From: a bacterium | Lineage (GTDB): Bacteria > JAJRZV01 | Reading direction: 5' to 3' | NCBI GenBank assembly: GCA_024275095.1 | Contig: JAJRZV010000131.1 | Coordinates: 1-8,057 of the forward strand | Length of the DNA: 8,057 nt | In this document: in pieces, positions 6,029 to 8,057 of the stretch | Position numbering within the stretch: the first letter of the stretch is position 1 | Layout: each line of letters opens with the position of its first letter | Program-made: the position numbers and the translations under genes | Notes under the pieces: generated by a model | What the model saw: only the letters and a program-made list of their open reading frames with translations | Database searches by the model: none | Told to the model about the DNA's origin: nothing

Positions 6029-7642
6029 GTGTCCAGGCAAAACAGAATTCTTATTCTTGATTTTGGTTCCCAGTATACCCAGCTCATTGCACGCCGGGTG
6101 AGAGAACAAAAAGTATATTCGGAGATCTGGCCGTATAATGCTTCGCTGGATGCAATAAAGGAATTCGGCCCATCGGGCATCATTCTGTCTGGTGGACCGG
6201 AAAGTGTTTACGCTGAAGGTGCGCCCCGTGTTTCCCCGCAACTGTTTGAATTGAATGTGCCTGTACTGGGAATATGCTATGGGCTTCAGCTTGTTGTTTA
6301 CACGCTGGGGGGAGAAGTGGCACCGGCAGAGCGTTCCGAATATGGGTTCGCAATGGTATACGTCGAAGATACTTCCGATATTTTTAAGGGCGCGGGTCGT
6401 ATTGTGCGTGCAGATGTTATGAGGCAGATTGGAGGTCCTGACGGATTCAAGCAGTCACGTGTGCTCACGCGCCAGTTCAGGGCCTGGATGAGTCATGCGG
6501 ATGAGGTAAAAAAACTACCGCCAGGCTTCGAATCCATTGCCCACACTGAAAACACCGATTTCGCCGCCATTCGAAACGTTCAGAAACGTATATGGGCTGT
6601 ACAGTTTCATCCTGAGGTCAAACATACCGATGATGGCGAACTCATTATCAGGAATTTTGTATTTGATATATGCGGGTGTGAGCCCACCTGGGATCTGGGT
6701 GAGTTCCTTGCAGAGAAGGAAGAGGAAATAAAGAGGAAAGTGCAGGACGGCAGGGCCATCTGTGCCCTTTCGGGAGGGGTGGACTCTTCTGTGGCTGCTG
6801 TTCTTGCCCACAGGGCCATTGGAGATCAGCTTATATGTGTCTTCGTGGACCACGGTTTGTTGCGTTACGGTGAAAGGGATGTGATAGAACAATTCTTTAT
6901 AAACCGTGAAGGTATGAGGGTGGAAATTGTTGAGGCGGAAGGGCGTTTCCTTGAAAAGCTGAAAGGTATCGTTGACCCCGAAAAGAAACGGAAGATCATA
7001 GGTGAAACATTTATCAGGGTATTTGAAGAGGTTGCCTCGAAATATCCTGATGTCCGTTTTCTTGTGCAAGGGACCACATATCCTGATGTCATTGAGAGTG
7101 TATCCGTGAAAGGTCCTGCTGCAACCATCAAGTCACACCACAATGTTGGTGGTCTCCCAGAAGATATGAAGTTCGAACTTATCGAGCCCCTCAGAGAGCT
7201 GTTCAAGGATGAGGTGAGGGAGGTTGGGAGGCTCCTCGGATTACCGGACGAGATCGTTCACAAGCACCCGTTTCCCGGTCCCGGACTTGCTGTTCGCATA
7301 CTCGGGGAGGTGACTCCCGAAAGGGTGGAATTGCTGCGCGCTGCTGACCGTATTGTAGACGAAGAGGTCAAACGTGCTGGAATTTATCGGGACATCTGGC
7401 AGGCTTTCGCGGTGCTGTTACCTGTGAAGAGTGTGGGCGTAATGGGCGATCGCAGAACTTACCAGCACGTGGTGTGTATCCGTGCAGTGGAATCAGTTGA
7501 CGGCATGACAGCCGACTGGGTGAAAATTCCCTACGAAGTGCTCCAGCGTATCTCCACGCGTATAGTCAACGAAGTAAAGGGGATTAACCGCGTCGTTTAC
7601 GATATCACCACAAAACCCCCCTCCACTATTGAATGGGAATAG
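6029..7642 (+). CDS. guaA: GMP synthase (glutamine-hydrolysing), GuaA
   Basis: Converts XMP, glutamine and ATP to GMP, completing the pathway started by GuaB. The 537-residue product has a class I glutamine amidotransferase domain (about 5-212) with the nucleophile elbow GICYG (C83) and H194/E196 in VQFHPEV. The ATP-pyrophosphatase domain has P-loop LSGGVDSS at 247-254, then VFVDHGLLR (271-279), [11 protein letters not shown] (347-357), [10 protein letters not shown] (368-377) and [11 protein letters not shown] (413-423). The C-terminal dimerisation domain ends KPPSTIEWE as usual. Compared with the E. coli enzyme there is extra sequence in the glutaminase domain (about 121-150), and the usual MSHGD motif reads MSHAD (154-158). 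The start is GTG (6029-6031), giving the normal N-terminus [22 protein letters not shown]-like in two blocks. The binding site is weak (GGAA), so translation is probably coupled to guaB. Confidence 0.98.
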   Translation: MSRQNRILILDFGSQYTQLIARRVREQKVYSEIWPYNASLDAIKEFGPSGIILSGGPESVYAEGAPRVSPQLFELNVPVLGICYGLQLVVYTLGGEVAPAERSEYGFAMVYVEDTSDIFKGAGRIVRADVMRQIGGPDGFKQSRVLTRQFRAWMSHADEVKKLPPGFESIAHTENTDFAAIRNVQKRIWAVQFHPEVKHTDDGELIIRNFVFDICGCEPTWDLGEFLAEKEEEIKRKVQDGRAICALSGGVDSSVAAVLAHRAIGDQLICVFVDHGLLRYGERDVIEQFFINREGMRVEIVEAEGRFLEKLKGIVDPEKKRKIIGETFIRVFEEVASKYPDVRFLVQGTTYPDVIESVSVKGPAATIKSHHNVGGLPEDMKFELIEPLRELFKDEVREVGRLLGLPDEIVHKHPFPGPGLAVRILGEVTPERVELLRAADRIVDEEVKRAGIYRDIWQAFAVLLPVKSVGVMGDRRTYQHVVCIRAVESVDGMTADWVKIPYEVLQRISTRIVNEVKGINRVVYDITTKPPSTIEWE

Positions 7643-8057
7643 GACGCTTTGCAGGGACAAGCTGTATCTTTATTGTCGTTGTGTTTTTGTCTGTTTGTCG
7701 TCGTGGTTGAGATCGGAAAGTTAATAGATAAAACACAGCTGTATCATTTATAAATAAATCGTATTTCACATTTGCCATTTTGATTTCGTCTTTTACAGGT
7801 ATAAAATTGCAGGAAATTTAAAATCGAATAAATAAAAATATCGTTGACATTCTGAAGGAATTTTCAGGCCCATCTTCTCCAGTTAATTCACCAAGGTTAA
7901 CGTAGCGTCTGGCCAAGTAATTGAAAAATAGAGGGTCAGGTTTTTGTGTCTCAAGATTTGCGGTGCCAACTTTAATTTATTTTTTGTTTAACAATCAGCT
8001 GGTTGAGAACAGGAGGGAGGGGAAGAAGACGAAGCAGGGGGTGATATCGACGTTGGG
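7643..8057. other. 415-base non-coding stretch after guaA; no gene or clear terminator
   Basis: Visibly richer in A+T than the genes up to about 8000, with stops in all frames. I see no tRNA, no strong GC hairpin followed by a T-run, and no open frame with a ribosome binding site. Small structures are a GT-rich tract (7671-7709) containing a near-duplicate 11-mer; AGCTGTATC twice (7660-7668 and 7737-7745); weak stems CTGAA/TTCAG (7852-7867) and GTTAA/TTAAC (7882-7901); and a near-palindrome CAATCAGCTGGTTG (7992-8005). A TTGACA at 7844-7849 lacks a usable -10 box. The last 50 bases switch to purine-rich sequence, perhaps the leader of a gene beyond the window. Confidence 0.6.

Noticed and set aside
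7626-7778. A 50-residue minus-strand open frame (MANVKYDLFI...) overlapping the guaA end
   Set aside because: No ribosome binding site, no recognisable family, and it overlaps guaA antisense by 17 bases; it looks like a chance frame in A+T-rich spacer.
7844-7849. TTGACA on the plus strand as a promoter for a gene to the right
   Set aside because: At 16-18 bases downstream the sequence is GC-rich (around GGCCCA) with no -10 box resembling TATAAT.
7852-7867. CTGAA/TTCAG hairpin as a guaBA terminator
   Set aside because: The stem is only 5 base pairs, A+T-rich, and is followed by GGCCC rather than a T-run; it also lies about 210 bases past the guaA stop.

Overview
The window is a bacterial chromosome segment made almost entirely of conserved housekeeping genes in two back-to-back transcription units. 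Genes are tightly packed, most have strong G-rich ribosome binding sites, and starts include ATG, GTG and TTG. The gene set (DksA-type zinc finger protein, S21, YqeY, DnaG, sigma-70 RpoD) fits a bacterium, but I cannot place it to a phylum from the sequence alone. The NIF3-like protein inside the rpsU-dnaG-rpoD cluster and the DksA-type regulator suggest a deep-branching or uncultivated lineage rather than a familiar enterobacterium or Bacillus; that is inference.

Left arm, minus strand, read from 4442 down to 1: a TTGACA promoter, then a DksA/TraR-family regulator (3960-4382), a small XRE-type helix-turn-helix regulator (3510-3926), ribosomal protein S21 (rpsU, 3249-3458), YqeY (2791-3252), a NIF3/DUF34-family protein (1844-2794), DNA primase (dnaG, 100-1824) and the first 25 codons of what is very likely the primary sigma factor rpoD (1-76, continuing outside the window). 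This is an expanded macromolecular synthesis operon (classical core rpsU-dnaG-rpoD). rpsU, yqeY and the NIF3-like gene are joined by 4-base stop/start overlaps.

Middle, 4383-4570: a 188-base divergent intergenic region. It holds two outward-facing promoters, each with a perfect TTGACA and 17-base spacer, giving predicted 5' leaders of only about 25 bases each. Just upstream of the right-hand promoter lies a pair of 19-base direct repeats (16 of 19 identical, 26 bases apart) that look like an operator or activator site.

Right arm, plus strand: guaB (IMP dehydrogenase, 4571-6022) and guaA (GMP synthase, 6029-7642), six bases apart. Together they convert IMP through XMP to GMP. From 7643 to 8057 I find no convincing gene and no clear terminator.

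The biology joins up: the right arm makes guanine nucleotides, the precursors of GTP and (p)ppGpp, while the left arm starts with a relative of DksA, the RNA polymerase cofactor of the (p)ppGpp response, and goes on to translation, primase (a known (p)ppGpp target in some bacteria) and the main sigma factor. I see no mobile element, CRISPR array, tRNA or rRNA. I find no clearly undescribed system. The best leads are the shared divergent control region, the unidentified XRE regulator leading into the rpsU operon, the NIF3-like variant, and an extra segment in GuaA.
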